Shown: positions 1-10,983 of the stretch, piece by piece
Layout: each line of letters begins with the position of its first letter
How positions within the stretch are numbered: position 1 is the stretch's first letter
Assembly: GCA_963838835.1 (NCBI GenBank)
Contig: CAWITA010000023.1
Location: forward strand, 310,001-374,000
Source: Bog-473 sp963838835
GTDB taxonomy: Bacteria; Actinomycetota; Acidimicrobiia; Acidimicrobiales; RAAP-2
Reading direction: 5' to 3'
DNA length: 64,000 nt
Position numbers and translations under genes: made by a program
Notes under the pieces: generated by a model
Told to the model about the DNA's origin: nothing
Seen by the model: only the letters and a program-made list of their open reading frames with translations
Databases searched by the model: none

Positions 1-35
1 AGCTCGCGAGCCTTGGGGGACAGGACGGCGGCCAT
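1..35 (-). CDS. 5' end of a minus-strand gene, cut by the window edge
   Basis: Reading the minus strand from 35, an ATG opens a frame (Met-Ala-Ala-Val-Leu-Ser-Pro-Lys-Ala-Arg-Glu) that stays open to the window edge. A good ribosome binding site, AAGGAG, lies about 8 bases upstream at 44-49 on the plus strand. Only eleven codons are visible, so the product cannot be named. The gene is divergent from the ICMT-like methyltransferase at 248. Confidence 0.55.
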   Translation of the reverse strand, partial: MAAVLSPKARE

Positions 36-115
36 AGCGGGATCTCCTTCGTTCTCGAGCTGTCGTCATGAGGGTATGGGGACGCCACGCCCGGCGGTGC
101 GCCGCCGGTGGCGGT

Positions 116-148
116 GCTCGTACTCGGAGTCCCAGCTCGTACTCGGAG
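116..148. repeat. 14-bp direct repeat, 19-bp period
   Basis: GCTCGTACTCGGAG occurs at 116-129 and again at 135-148, so the copies are 19 bp apart. It lies in the non-coding lead of the ICMT-like gene. A second tandem duplication follows at 175. Confidence 0.8.
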
Positions 149-174
149 GCGCAACGTGCGGCGAGGCCGCTCCT

Positions 175-204
175 CCCGCTGCGGTACCTCCCGCTGCGGT
201 ACCT
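175..204. repeat. 15-bp perfect tandem duplication
   Basis: CCCGCTGCGGTACCT is present twice head to tail, at 175-189 and 190-204. It ends just before a possible -10 element (TATAGC, 223-228) of the methyltransferase gene. An open frame covers it, but the encoded residues are low-complexity and unlike the family, so I regard it as upstream DNA. Confidence 0.85.
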
Positions 205-247
205 CGACACGCCAGGACCCTCTATAGCCTTCGGCGGGTGCACACCT

Positions 248-817
248 TTGGTACAGCGCCGGAGCCGGCGCGGCTGGCTCCTGGCGGCCACCGCCGTGGT
301 CTGGGCGGTGGCGGAGGTGCGGCAGAGCATCAAACGCCGGCCCGAGGGGGTGACGGCCCCCAAGGGCAGCGCGCTGTACGTGCGGGGCTTCGGTGCCATC
401 GGGATCGTCGGGGCGATCGTGGCCGCGCACGACGTTCCCGCGGCAGCCATCCCTCCCGGTATCGCCTGGGTGGCGCTCGTGCTCTTGTGGTGCGGCGTCG
501 GCCTTCGGCTCTGGAGTTTTCGGACGCTGGGCCGGTACTTCACCTTCACCGTCCAGACGAGCGCCGACCAGCCGGTGATCACCGACGGCCCCTACCGTGT
601 GGTCCGGCACCCGAGCTATGCCGGAATCCTCCTGGCCGTCATCGGCGTGGGCCTGTTCATCGGGAACTGGGTGTCCTTCTTCATCTTGATGGTCGCATTC
701 GGCTGCGGCATCGTGTTCCGCATCCGCGTGGAGGAGCGCGCCCTGTTGCAGGAACTTGGTGAGCCCTACCGCGCCTATGCGGCCACCCACAAGCGGCTGG
801 TGCCCTTCGTCTGGTGA
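248..817 (+). CDS. Isoprenylcysteine carboxyl methyltransferase-family membrane protein
   Basis: A small integral membrane protein of the ICMT/phospholipid methyltransferase superfamily, which moves a methyl group from S-adenosylmethionine to a lipid-like or thiol substrate at the membrane. The signature is the C-terminal GPYRVVRHPSYAGILL segment followed by a hydrophobic helix and the motif RIRVEERALLQELGEPYRAY, which forms the cofactor site. Four or so membrane helices are visible. The frame is open back to 68, but the residues before about 248 are repeat-derived and low-complexity. I place the start at TTG 248 (then VQRRSRRGWLL), 189 aa, which fits family length. The start is uncertain; the family is clear, the substrate unknown. 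Confidence 0.8.
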   Translation: MVQRRSRRGWLLAATAVVWAVAEVRQSIKRRPEGVTAPKGSALYVRGFGAIGIVGAIVAAHDVPAAAIPPGIAWVALVLLWCGVGLRLWSFRTLGRYFTFTVQTSADQPVITDGPYRVVRHPSYAGILLAVIGVGLFIGNWVSFFILMVAFGCGIVFRIRVEERALLQELGEPYRAYAATHKRLVPFVW

Positions 818-855
818 CGAGGTTCCCCGACCGAGACGGACGGGGTGCCGTGCGT

Positions 856-1806
856 TCAGGCCGGCTCCACGCCGAGCGCCCGGCGTAGCACCAGTGAGGC
901 CTCGCGCTGGGAGCGCTTCGAGACCGCGGCCGTGGTGACCAACGCCGAGCCGTGGAAAGTCCCCGGGAACGAGTGGAGCTCCACCGACACTCCGGCCTGC
1001 ATCAGCCGGAGGGCGTAGATGATCCCCTCGTCGCGCAGCGGGTCGTTCTCGGCCGTCGAGATGTAGGCGGGGGGCAGGTCCGCGAGGTCGACGGCCCGGG
1101 CCGGCGCCGCCGTGGCCGGCATGTCGGCCGCCCCCCACAGCTCGCCCAGATACGCCTGCCAGCTCTGGACGGCGAGGGGACGGTTCCACAGCGGCGAATC
1201 GACGAACTCCCGCATGGACGGCGTGTCGAGCCGGTCGTCGAGCTCGGGGATGTGCAAGATCTGGAAGCAGACCGGCGGACCCCCGAGGTCGCGGGCCAGC
1301 AACGCCGTCGCCGCGGCGAGCCCACCCCCTGCGCTCGCGCCGAGCAACGCCACTCGAGCGGGGTCGACCCCCCACGCGTCGGACCGGGCGTGGAGGAACG
1401 CCAGCGCGGCGTAGCAGTCGTGGAGGCCGGCCGGGTAGGGGTGCTCGGGGGCCAGTCGGTACTCGACCGAGACGACGACCGCTCCGGTGTCGATCGCGGC
1501 CCGGGCCGCGCCCGCGTGCTCGGCCTCCACGCTCCCGATCACGAAGCCACCACCGTGGATCATGACGACGCCAGGCGCCCGCGCCCCAGCCGCCGGCGGG
1601 GGCGGCCGGTAGACTCGTACCGCCACCTCCGGGTCGTCTTGCCAACCGGGCACCGTGAGGTCCTCGATGTGGAGGGTCTCGACACCGGGGACGTCGACCT
1701 CGATGGCGACCAGGATCTCCTCGAAGGCCTCGCGTGCCGCCACGGGGTCCGAGAGGTCGATCACCGGGAGCGTGTGGACCAACGCCGCCAGTTCAGGGTC
1801 CATCAT
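856..1806 (-). CDS. Alpha/beta hydrolase, HSL-type esterase
   Basis: A cytoplasmic carboxylesterase of the hormone-sensitive lipase family. The oxyanion-hole motif HGGG, the nucleophile elbow GASAGG (Ser nucleophile), an acid residue in the ENDPLRDE segment and the catalytic His in FHGS appear in the correct order over 316 aa, the usual length. Such enzymes hydrolyse short-chain esters; the natural substrate cannot be read from sequence. The start is supported by a GGGGGAG ribosome site six bases before ATG-ATG at 1806. The SDR dehydrogenase ends 26 bases away upstream on the same strand, so the two probably form one transcript. Confidence 0.9.
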   Translation of the reverse strand: MMDPELAALVHTLPVIDLSDPVAAREAFEEILVAIEVDVPGVETLHIEDLTVPGWQDDPEVAVRVYRPPPPAAGARAPGVVMIHGGGFVIGSVEAEHAGAARAAIDTGAVVVSVEYRLAPEHPYPAGLHDCYAALAFLHARSDAWGVDPARVALLGASAGGGLAAATALLARDLGGPPVCFQILHIPELDDRLDTPSMREFVDSPLWNRPLAVQSWQAYLGELWGAADMPATAAPARAVDLADLPPAYISTAENDPLRDEGIIYALRLMQAGVSVELHSFPGTFHGSALVTTAAVSKRSQREASLVLRRALGVEPA

Positions 1807-1832
1807 CGCGGTGCTCCCCCGGTGCTCGAGGC

Positions 1833-2609
1833 TTACTTGGGCTGCATGCGGATGCCGGCGTCGATGCGGATCGACTCGGCGTTCATGTACGAGTTGGACA
1901 GCAGCTCGACGGCCAGCGTCGCGAACTCGCTGGCGCGGCCCAGCCGGTGGGGGAAGAGCACGTCTTGGGCCAGCTTGCTCTTGAAGGCCTCCGAGCCCTC
2001 CCCCGCGCCGTAGATCGGCGTGTCGATGAGACCGGGCAGGATCGTGTTCACCCGGATGCCGACGACGGCCAGGTCGCGGGCCACTGGGAGGGTCAGGCCG
2101 ACGATGCCGCCCTTCGACGACGAATAGGCGGCCTGGCCGATCTGGCCGTCCTCGGCCGCTACCGACGCCGTGTTGACGATGGCGCCGCGCCCGCCGTCGT
2201 CATCCGGCTCGTTGAGGCTCATCTTGGTGGCGGCCAGGCGGATGCAGTTGAAGGTGCCGACCAGGTTGATCTCGATCACCCGGCGGTACTGATTGAGGTC
2301 GTGCGCCGACGCGTAGTCGCCGTCCTTGCCGATGGTGCGGGTGGCCCATCCGATGCCGGCACAGTTGACCAGTGACTTGAGCGGCGCCATCTCGACGGCA
2401 GCCTCGACGGCGGCGACGACCTGTTCGGTGTTGGTCACGTCCGTCTGCACGAACAGCCCGCCGATCTCCTTGGCCAGGGGTGCACCAATGTCCTCCTGCA
2501 GGTCGGCGACCACGACGTGGACGCCGCGCAGGGCCAGCAGGCGCGAGGTGGCCGCGCCCAGGCCCGACGCCCCTCCCGTGACGATCGCCGACGTGCCGTT
2601 CAGATTCAT
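1833..2609 (-). CDS. SDR-family dehydrogenase, 3-hydroxyacyl-CoA dehydrogenase type II-like
   Basis: A classical short-chain dehydrogenase/reductase of 258 aa. The N-terminal Rossmann motif TGGASGLG binds NAD(P), the acidic residue in VADLQ suggests NAD preference, and the catalytic Ser (NTASVAA) and YSSSKGG motifs are present. Its overall pattern resembles 3-hydroxyacyl-CoA/17-beta-hydroxysteroid dehydrogenase type 10, which fits fatty-acid or steroid oxidation, but the substrate is inferred. An AGAAGGAGA ribosome site precedes the ATG by about 11 bases. The esterase lies directly downstream. Confidence 0.9.
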   Translation of the reverse strand: MNLNGTSAIVTGGASGLGAATSRLLALRGVHVVVADLQEDIGAPLAKEIGGLFVQTDVTNTEQVVAAVEAAVEMAPLKSLVNCAGIGWATRTIGKDGDYASAHDLNQYRRVIEINLVGTFNCIRLAATKMSLNEPDDDGGRGAIVNTASVAAEDGQIGQAAYSSSKGGIVGLTLPVARDLAVVGIRVNTILPGLIDTPIYGAGEGSEAFKSKLAQDVLFPHRLGRASEFATLAVELLSNSYMNAESIRIDAGIRMQPK

Positions 2610-2640
2610 GTTCGCTGGGGTCTCCTTCTGCGTTTCGAGG

Positions 2641-2686
2641 GCTGCCCGCCCGAGGATAGGTGCGCTGCCCGCCCGAGGATAGGTGC
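2641..2686. repeat. 23-bp perfect tandem duplication between SDR and argS
   Basis: A 23-bp unit beginning GCTGCCCGCCCGAGG and ending ATAGGTGC occurs at 2641-2663 and again at 2664-2686 with no mismatch. It lies in the 91-bp gap between the argS stop and the SDR start. Confidence 0.9.
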
Positions 2687-2700
2687 CGGCGCGGCCCCGG

Positions 2701-4422
2701 TCACATCTGCTCGGGCGCCTCGATGCCGAGCAGCGAGAGCCCCTGTGCGAGCACCCTCGCCGTGAGGTCGCACAGCGCGAGCCGCGATGTGCGCACGGCC
2801 TCGTCCTCGACCAGCACCCGGCAGGCCTCGTAGAAGCCGGTGAACGTGGTGGCCAGCTCGAAGAGGTAGGTGCAGAGCTTCGACGGGCTATAGGTCACCG
2901 CGGTCGCCTCGACCGCGGCCGCGAAGCCCAGCAGCTGCAGGGCGAGCGCGCGCTCTTGGGCCTCGCCGAGCAGTGGGACCGCCCCCGGCACCGGCGGCGC
3001 CACCTCGGCCCGGCGGAAGATGGAGCGGATGCGGGCGTGCGCGTACTGCAGGTAGGGGCCGGTGTCGCCCTCGAAAGCGAGCATGCGGTCCCAGTCGAAG
3101 ACGTAGTCCCGGACGCGCTCGGTGGAGAGGTCGCCGTACTTGACCGCGCCAATACCGAGCGTGTGGGCGACGGCAGCCTGGCGCTCGGGCGAGAGGTCGC
3201 TCGAGCGCTCCTTCATCGCGGCCGCCGCCCGGTCGATCCCCTCGTGCAGCAGGTCGATGAGCCGATCCGAGCCGCCGCTGCGGCTGGCCAGCTTCTTGCC
3301 GTCGGTCCCGAGCACCAGGCCGAACGCGACGTGCACGGCGGCGTCGGCGTCGGGCAGGTACCCGGCAAGCGTCGCCACGGCAAAGACGAGGCGCAGGTGG
3401 AGGGACTGCTCGGCGCCCACGACGTAGAGGAGCCGGGTCGCCGCGACACGACCGGTGCGGTCGCGCACGGTGGCCAGGTCGGTGGCCGGGTAGCCGTATC
3501 CACCGTCGGACTTGCGCACGATGAGAGGCAGCGGCTCGCCCTGGCGGTTCTCGAACCCTTCGGGGAAGACGCACAGGGCGCCGTCGTCCTCCACCAGCAA
3601 GCCCTCGGCGTCGAGCTCGGCGACCACGACCGGCAGGAGTGGGTTGTAGAAGCTCTCCCCCAAGACGTCATCGTCGGTCAGCAGCACGCCGAGCAGGTCG
3701 TAGACCTCGCGGGCGTGACGCATCGACTCGGCCACGAAGATCTCCCACAGGTGGAGGGTCTCGGGGTCGCCGCTCTGCAGCAGCACGACGCGCCGCCGGC
3801 TCCGCTCAGCGAAGGTGGGGTCGCCGTCGAACTGGAGGCGGGCGGCCGCGTAGAACTCGTTGAGGTCGCGGACGCTGAAGGACTCGGCATTCTGCGCCCC
3901 GTCGACGTCGAGCAGGTGCTCGATCAGCATGCCGAAAGGAGTCCCCCAGTCACCGATGTGGTTCTCCCGCCGCACGTCGTGGCCGAGGAAGCCGAGCACG
4001 CGCGCCAGCGCGTCGCCGATCAAGGTGGTGCGGAGATGCCCGACGTGCATCTCCTTGGCCACGTTGGGCGAGGAGTAGTCGATGACCACCGTCTCGGGGT
4101 GTGCCACGCGCTCCACTCCCAGCCTGACGTCGGCCGACAACACCGCCACCTGCGCCGCCACGAACTCCTCCGACAGCGTCAGGTTGATGAAGCCCGGGCC
4201 GCTGACCTCCACCTCCGAGCAGATGTCGTCCAGGCGGGCCGCCGCCACGATCTCGTCGGCCAGCTGGCGCGGCGGCCGGCCCACCTCCTTGGCCAGGGCC
4301 AGGGCGCCGTTCGCCTGGAAGTCGGCGCGGTCGGAGACGCGCAGCACGGGATCCGCCCCAGGCACCACGGTGTCGAAGGCGGCCTGCAGGCGTTGGAGAA
4401 GGACGCTGGAGGCGTCGGGCAT
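2701..4422 (-). CDS. argS: Arginyl-tRNA synthetase
   Basis: Charges tRNA-Arg with arginine in the cytoplasm. The class I HIGH motif is HVGH at residues 126-129, preceded by the conserved DYSSPNVAKEMHVGH context. As in most bacterial ArgRS, the second signature is not KMSKS but a diverged GTDGKKLASRSGG loop. The N-terminal Add1 tRNA-binding domain (about 1-100) and the C-terminal DALR anticodon-binding domain ending LSLLGIEAPEQM are both present. Its 573 aa is a full length. The frame is intact, in contrast to several later genes. The uncharacterised 367-aa gene lies 48 bases upstream on the same strand. Confidence 0.97.
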   Translation of the reverse strand: MPDASSVLLQRLQAAFDTVVPGADPVLRVSDRADFQANGALALAKEVGRPPRQLADEIVAAARLDDICSEVEVSGPGFINLTLSEEFVAAQVAVLSADVRLGVERVAHPETVVIDYSSPNVAKEMHVGHLRTTLIGDALARVLGFLGHDVRRENHIGDWGTPFGMLIEHLLDVDGAQNAESFSVRDLNEFYAAARLQFDGDPTFAERSRRRVVLLQSGDPETLHLWEIFVAESMRHAREVYDLLGVLLTDDDVLGESFYNPLLPVVVAELDAEGLLVEDDGALCVFPEGFENRQGEPLPLIVRKSDGGYGYPATDLATVRDRTGRVAATRLLYVVGAEQSLHLRLVFAVATLAGYLPDADAAVHVAFGLVLGTDGKKLASRSGGSDRLIDLLHEGIDRAAAAMKERSSDLSPERQAAVAHTLGIGAVKYGDLSTERVRDYVFDWDRMLAFEGDTGPYLQYAHARIRSIFRRAEVAPPVPGAVPLLGEAQERALALQLLGFAAAVEATAVTYSPSKLCTYLFELATTFTGFYEACRVLVEDEAVRTSRLALCDLTARVLAQGLSLLGIEAPEQM

Positions 4423-4470
4423 CCCTCATTCTCGCACGCGGGGCGGCGCGCGAGACCCGGGCGCCGCGGG

Positions 4471-5574
4471 TCAGTCCGCCGGTGCCCCCATGGCGCCGTC
4501 GAGCAGCCCGTAACGGGTGTACGGGCCGAAGAAGCCGTGCTCGAGCAGGCCGTAGCCCACGTGGCCGCCGTAGGAGAACTCGGCCACGTTGTCGACGATG
4601 CCGTACTGGGCGATGCCCCGCACCTCGTCGACGGGGAGGACCAGGCCCTGGGTCACCGGTTCGGGCCCGTGGTACATGCCGTGGCGCCAGTCGGCGTCCA
4701 TGCCGTACCCGGTCCCGACGGAGACGAAGTTGGCCAACAGCGGCGTGCCGGTGATCTCCAGCCCGGCTTCGGGGAACCGCAGCACGGAGTGGTCGATGAC
4801 GCGCGTGCCCGGGACGAGATGGTGTTCGTGCTCGGACCGGCCCAGTTCCTCGACGGGGCGCTCCGGGTCCACCCACACCCGTTCTCCCTGCACGAGTGGG
4901 CGCTCCCCGTCGTCGCGCTCGTGGCAGATGTACATGATGGAATGGTCCGCGAACTGCATCGGGAAGTAGTTCCACATGCCGGCCATGACGTTCTCGCCCT
5001 GGCGGATGCCGTCGGGCTCGGGTTCGCCGACGGGGCGCACGCCCCAAGAGCGGTCGCGCGTCCCCCAGCAGTGCTCGGGCGTGACCGCGACGTTCGTCCC
5101 GCCCACCGAGAGGGTCCCCGACCAGCGCCCGGTCTGGGCCAGCCGCTGGGTGTCGAAGACGACACGGCCCTTGCTGCGCAGGTACTGGCGGGGCTCGGCG
5201 ACGGCGGGGATGTGGCCCTCCCACGTCACGTCCATGGCGACGCTGTGCTCGGTGGGCTCGACCACCAGGCGCAGCCGACGCAGGGGCTCGAGCACCTCTA
5301 TCCGGAAGGGTCCGACCGAGAGGTCGCCCCGGTCGACGAGGGGAGCCGAGGTGCGCACGATGTACTGCGAGTCGCCGCGGCGCACGTCGACGAAGGCGTC
5401 GACCACGCCGAGGTTGGGGTACTGGCCGTAACCGAAGATGGCGAACCACGCACCGGAGCTGGGGTGCATGTTGAAGTAGTAGCGGTCGTAGAAGTTGCGA
5501 TCGCTCGTCGCCGGATGCGCGATGAACTCGGCGGCCTGATGGACGGGATAATCGTCGAAGGAGGAGACGGTCAC
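4471..5574 (-). CDS. Uncharacterised protein, possible CrtC/AttH-like lipocalin fold
   Basis: A 367-aa protein without signal peptide or membrane segments. It is rich in aromatic and Gly residues and has conserved-looking blocks such as YYFNMHPSSGAWFAIFGYG, ERPLVQGERVW and EHCWGTRDRSWGVRP. The CWGTRDRSWG block resembles those of carotenoid 1,2-hydratase (CrtC)/AttH-type lipocalin proteins, which bind lipid or isoprenoid ligands. That placement is from pattern memory and is tentative. The start is a GTG at 5574, ten bases after the FmdB-like gene ends, so the two are probably co-transcribed. No function is assigned. Confidence 0.75.
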   Translation of the reverse strand: MTVSSFDDYPVHQAAEFIAHPATSDRNFYDRYYFNMHPSSGAWFAIFGYGQYPNLGVVDAFVDVRRGDSQYIVRTSAPLVDRGDLSVGPFRIEVLEPLRRLRLVVEPTEHSVAMDVTWEGHIPAVAEPRQYLRSKGRVVFDTQRLAQTGRWSGTLSVGGTNVAVTPEHCWGTRDRSWGVRPVGEPEPDGIRQGENVMAGMWNYFPMQFADHSIMYICHERDDGERPLVQGERVWVDPERPVEELGRSEHEHHLVPGTRVIDHSVLRFPEAGLEITGTPLLANFVSVGTGYGMDADWRHGMYHGPEPVTQGLVLPVDEVRGIAQYGIVDNVAEFSYGGHVGYGLLEHGFFGPYTRYGLLDGAMGAPAD

Positions 5575-5584
5575 CGTGGTGCGC

Positions 5585-5809
5585 TCAGCAACACGCGCAG
5601 CCGGTGCCGCACCCGCCGGCGACCGGCGCGCCGCACATGCCCCCGCCCTCCGGCTCGGCCGCCCGCCCCACGGTGGCGAAGACGGGGAGGAGCCGCCGCG
5701 CTCCCCGATGCCCGTCCGGACAGGTGGCCGGCGCGTCGGCGTCGGCCATGCGACGGCGCTCGTCGAAGACGGCGTGACGGGTCGAGCAGCGGAATTCGTA
5801 GACGGGCAC
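5585..5809 (-). CDS. FmdB-family zinc-ribbon protein with an altered first ribbon
   Basis: A 74-aa protein opening MPVYEFRCSTRHAVF, followed by ADAPATCPDGH and a C-terminal Gly/Cys-rich tail (GGGCGTGCACC type). This is the layout of the FmdB family of small putative regulatory zinc ribbons. The family normally begins with a CxxC pair; here the second Cys is replaced by Arg (C-S-T-R), so the metal site would have only three obvious ligands plus His. Its role is unknown in general. It precedes the 367-aa gene with a 10-base gap. Confidence 0.8.
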   Translation of the reverse strand: MPVYEFRCSTRHAVFDERRRMADADAPATCPDGHRGARRLLPVFATVGRAAEPEGGGMCGAPVAGGCGTGCACC

Positions 5810-5858
5810 GGTGGTGGACCTCCGCCGGCAGCCTACGCGACGCCGGCTTCGGCTCCGC

Positions 5859-5909
5859 TCCGGCTCCGGCTTACGGCTCCGGCTCCGGCTTACGGCTCCG
5901 GCTTACGGC
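5859..5909. repeat. 19-bp tandem repeat, 2.7 copies
   Basis: TCCGGCTCCGGCTTACGGC occurs at 5859-5877 and 5878-5896, with a shortened third copy (TCCGGCTTACGGC) at 5897-5909. The array fills part of the 99-bp gap between the FmdB start and the CHAP protein stop, and touches that stop codon. Confidence 0.9.
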
Positions 5910-7375
5910 TACGGCCGTGCGAAGCCGTATATGGGTACGCCGTTGTAGGAGTTGGAATCGGCCGGCAGGAAGGGCCCGTCGAGCGCGACGGACAGGTAGC
6001 CGTCGCGACCCGGCCCCGAGTCACCGCCGACGGTCATGATGGAGCCGTCGGGCCAGACCTGCGTCACGATCCCCACGTGCACCGAGGTGGCGGCGCTCCA
6101 GGGCCCGGTCCCGTAGAGGACGGCGTCGCCCACCGCCGGGGTCGCCGTGGGCGGCAGGTCGGCGCCCCAGGTGGCGGCCCAGTCCCAGATGTCACCCGTG
6201 AAGGCGTAGCGCGGAATGGGCACGCCCGCCTCCTCCCACGCCCAGGTGGCGAACAGCGCGCACCACTGCTCGCACGGGCCGTACGGATTGCACCAGGCGC
6301 CCTGCGACGAGCTGGGGTCGGGCTCGATCTGGGACGCGACGGCGGCGGCGATAGCGGCCGATTGGGGGAACATCGGCTCGGGTGTGGGTGTCATGAAGCT
6401 GTACTGCCAGGCCTGGGGGTCGAGCAACCAGTACCCCGTCCCGTGGTTATTGCCGATGATGGCCGAGATCTGCGTCGCCGTCGGGTCGAGCGAGAGCCCC
6501 CCGAAGGCCTGGGCGTCGCCGTAGGGCAACACGACGCCGTTCGCCGTTGCCAGCAGGTAGCCGCCTCCGTCGGACGACGCCACCATCCCCACCACCGGGT
6601 CGGGCAGGTTGGCATTGCCGCCCGAGCCGTAGAAGCCGGCGTCGCCGAAGGTGAAGACGCCACCGTCGGCCGCGACCAGCCAGTACCCCTTGCCGTCGGG
6701 CGTCGCCGCCATGCCCACGATCGGCGCGTTGAGCACGATGCTGCCGGTGCTTCCATAGAAGCCGGCGTCGCCGTAGCTGAAGATCCCACCGTCGGCCGCG
6801 ACGAGCCAGTACCCCTTGCCGTCGGGCGTCGCCGCCATGCCGACGATCGGCTGGTTGAGTGGGGTCGAGCCCATCGACCCGTAGAACGCCGCGTCGCCGT
6901 AGGCGAAGACGCCGCCGTCGAGCGCGCCCAGCCAGTAGCCCTTGGCGTCTGGCGTGGTCGCCATGGCGACGATCGGGCCGTTCAGCGGCAGGGCCCCGGC
7001 GGAGCCTTCGAAGGTGGCGTCACCGAAGGCGAAGACGCCACCGTCCGCACTGGCCAAGAGGTACCCGGCGCCGTTCGGGGTGGCGACCCCCGAGAAGACA
7101 GGTGAGTTGAGCGGTTGGGGCAGCGTGGGGTCCAGGTTCGCGCTGCCGAACCCGATCATGCCCGCGTCGTCGTAGACGTGGGCTTGCGACGCGGCGCCCG
7201 CCGGCCGCGCCTGCGTGATCCCCGTCCCGACGGCGAGGACCACCGGGACGAGCACCGTCGCCATGGCCACCGTCACCAGAAAAGGAACGAGCGTCACCGC
7301 GCGCCGGCGACCGCCGGCGCGCCCGCTCCACCCCCTCGCGCCTCCGCAACCGCGCACCGCGTCGATTCTGCACAC
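5909..7375 (-). CDS. Secreted repeat protein with C-terminal CHAP amidase domain
   Basis: A 488-aa exported protein. Residues about 25-62 are an N-terminal signal or anchor (RRR, then a long hydrophobic core ending near Ala-Gly-Ala-Ala). Residues about 85-330 hold five to six 42-residue repeats built on PIVGMAATPDGKGYWLVAAD, followed by GGVF and YGDAGFYGS, probably a beta-propeller. The C-terminal third is a CHAP domain with the nucleophile Cys at 372 (EQWCALFATW) and His at 433 (SVHVGIV). CHAP domains cleave peptidoglycan amide bonds, so a wall-remodelling enzyme with a wall- or surface-binding propeller is likely. The repeats are near-identical at DNA level too, 126 bp apart. Confidence 0.9.
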   Translation of the reverse strand: MCRIDAVRGCGGARGWSGRAGGRRRAVTLVPFLVTVAMATVLVPVVLAVGTGITQARPAGAASQAHVYDDAGMIGFGSANLDPTLPQPLNSPVFSGVATPNGAGYLLASADGGVFAFGDATFEGSAGALPLNGPIVAMATTPDAKGYWLGALDGGVFAYGDAAFYGSMGSTPLNQPIVGMAATPDGKGYWLVAADGGIFSYGDAGFYGSTGSIVLNAPIVGMAATPDGKGYWLVAADGGVFTFGDAGFYGSGGNANLPDPVVGMVASSDGGGYLLATANGVVLPYGDAQAFGGLSLDPTATQISAIIGNNHGTGYWLLDPQAWQYSFMTPTPEPMFPQSAAIAAAVASQIEPDPSSSQGAWCNPYGPCEQWCALFATWAWEEAGVPIPRYAFTGDIWDWAATWGADLPPTATPAVGDAVLYGTGPWSAATSVHVGIVTQVWPDGSIMTVGGDSGPGRDGYLSVALDGPFLPADSNSYNGVPIYGFARP

Positions 7376-7404
7376 AACACTGCGCGCCGGGAACCAACAA
7401 TGCG

Positions 7405-7422
7405 GTTACGAACTCGTTACGA
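7405..7422. promoter_or_regulatory. Direct repeat GTTACGA upstream of aconitase and CHAP gene
   Basis: GTTACGA occurs at 7405-7411 and 7416-7422, an 11-bp period, in the divergent gap between the CHAP gene and acnA. Such head-to-tail half sites can bind a regulator, but no cognate protein is identified. Confidence 0.35.
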
Positions 7423-7547
7423 CTTGGCCCAAACGCCGGTGTCGGGCCGCAGGCCGGCGCGGCGGTCCGTTCGGGGCGGGCGGGACGACGCACCGCCGGT
7501 CCCGTCTGCCGTTGGGCATTCCCGCAGCGGACGGGCAGAATGGGCGC

Positions 7548-10259
<2,712 letters not shown>

Positions 10260-10285
10260 CGCTCGAGGGCCGCCGCCACGTCTCG

Positions 10286-10978
10286 TCAGCCCGAGATGAC
10301 CGATCCGGACAGGGCGACGAATCGGCGCACGATGCCGTCGCCGGCCCGGCTCACGTGCGCGACGTCGGAACTTCGGATGAAGACGCCGGGCGGCAGGTGG
10401 GGACCCCAGTGGGCGACGAGGCTGGCCGTCACCTCCACATGGAACTGCAGGCCGTACGCCCGCTCGCCGACACGGATCGCCTGGTTCTCGTAGGCATCGT
10501 TTCGGGCCAGTCGCACGGCGCTCCCAGGGAGGGAGAACGTGTCGCCGTGCCAATGCACGCACGGCAGCGGGGTCGGAGCAGGCCCGAACACGGGGTCCTC
10601 GATCGCCGCCGTCGTCAGGTGGACCTCGCCGACGCCGCATTCGGGCGCTGGCCCCGGTGTCACGTCGGCGCCGAGCGCGGCGGCCAGCTGCTGCGCCCCC
10701 AGACACACGCCGAGCACGGGCAGTCCGGCACCGACCGCCGCCCGCAGGAGCACGCGTTCGTCTTCGAGCCACGCCAGGTCGTCGTGCACACTCATCGGGC
10801 CTCCCATGACGACAAGCCCTGCCATCCGCGCCACCTCCGCCGGGGGAGGAACGGCTTCTCCCAGGTCCGTGCGCACGACCGTGAGGCCGGCGCCCGCGTC
10901 ACGGACGGCGGCGGCAACCGAACCCGGCCCCTCGAACGCCGCGTGCTGCAGCACCACCCATGGGTCACCGGCGCCCAT
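10286..10978 (-). CDS. Class I glutamine amidotransferase domain protein
   Basis: A free-standing GATase1 protein of 230 aa. The nucleophile Cys sits in GVCLGAQQLA, and the His-Glu pair is in LQFHVEVT near residue 190. MGGPMSVHDD and HWHGDTF match the GMP-synthase-like amidotransferase group, which releases ammonia from glutamine or acts as a gamma-glutamyl hydrolase. No synthetase partner is adjacent, so the acceptor is unknown. The frame stays open to 11065, but the conserved domain begins at ATG 10978 (MGAGDPW). The PIG-L gene ends five bases upstream. Confidence 0.88.
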   Translation of the reverse strand: MGAGDPWVVLQHAAFEGPGSVAAAVRDAGAGLTVVRTDLGEAVPPPAEVARMAGLVVMGGPMSVHDDLAWLEDERVLLRAAVGAGLPVLGVCLGAQQLAAALGADVTPGPAPECGVGEVHLTTAAIEDPVFGPAPTPLPCVHWHGDTFSLPGSAVRLARNDAYENQAIRVGERAYGLQFHVEVTASLVAHWGPHLPPGVFIRSSDVAHVSRAGDGIVRRFVALSGSVISG

Positions 10979-10983
10979 AGCGC

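Noticed and set aside
116..5909. Insertion-sequence scars or att sites from the tandem duplications
   Set aside because: No transposase, integrase or inverted ends lie between or beside the copies; simple slippage explains them.
2683..6039. An 1118-codon plus-strand open frame
   Set aside because: It is antisense to argS, the 367-aa gene and FmdB, all with recognisable motifs; the long frame comes from high GC content.
6655..6870. CRISPR-like or mobile repeat from the 126-bp period
   Set aside because: The repeats are in frame and encode the 42-residue protein repeat of the CHAP gene.
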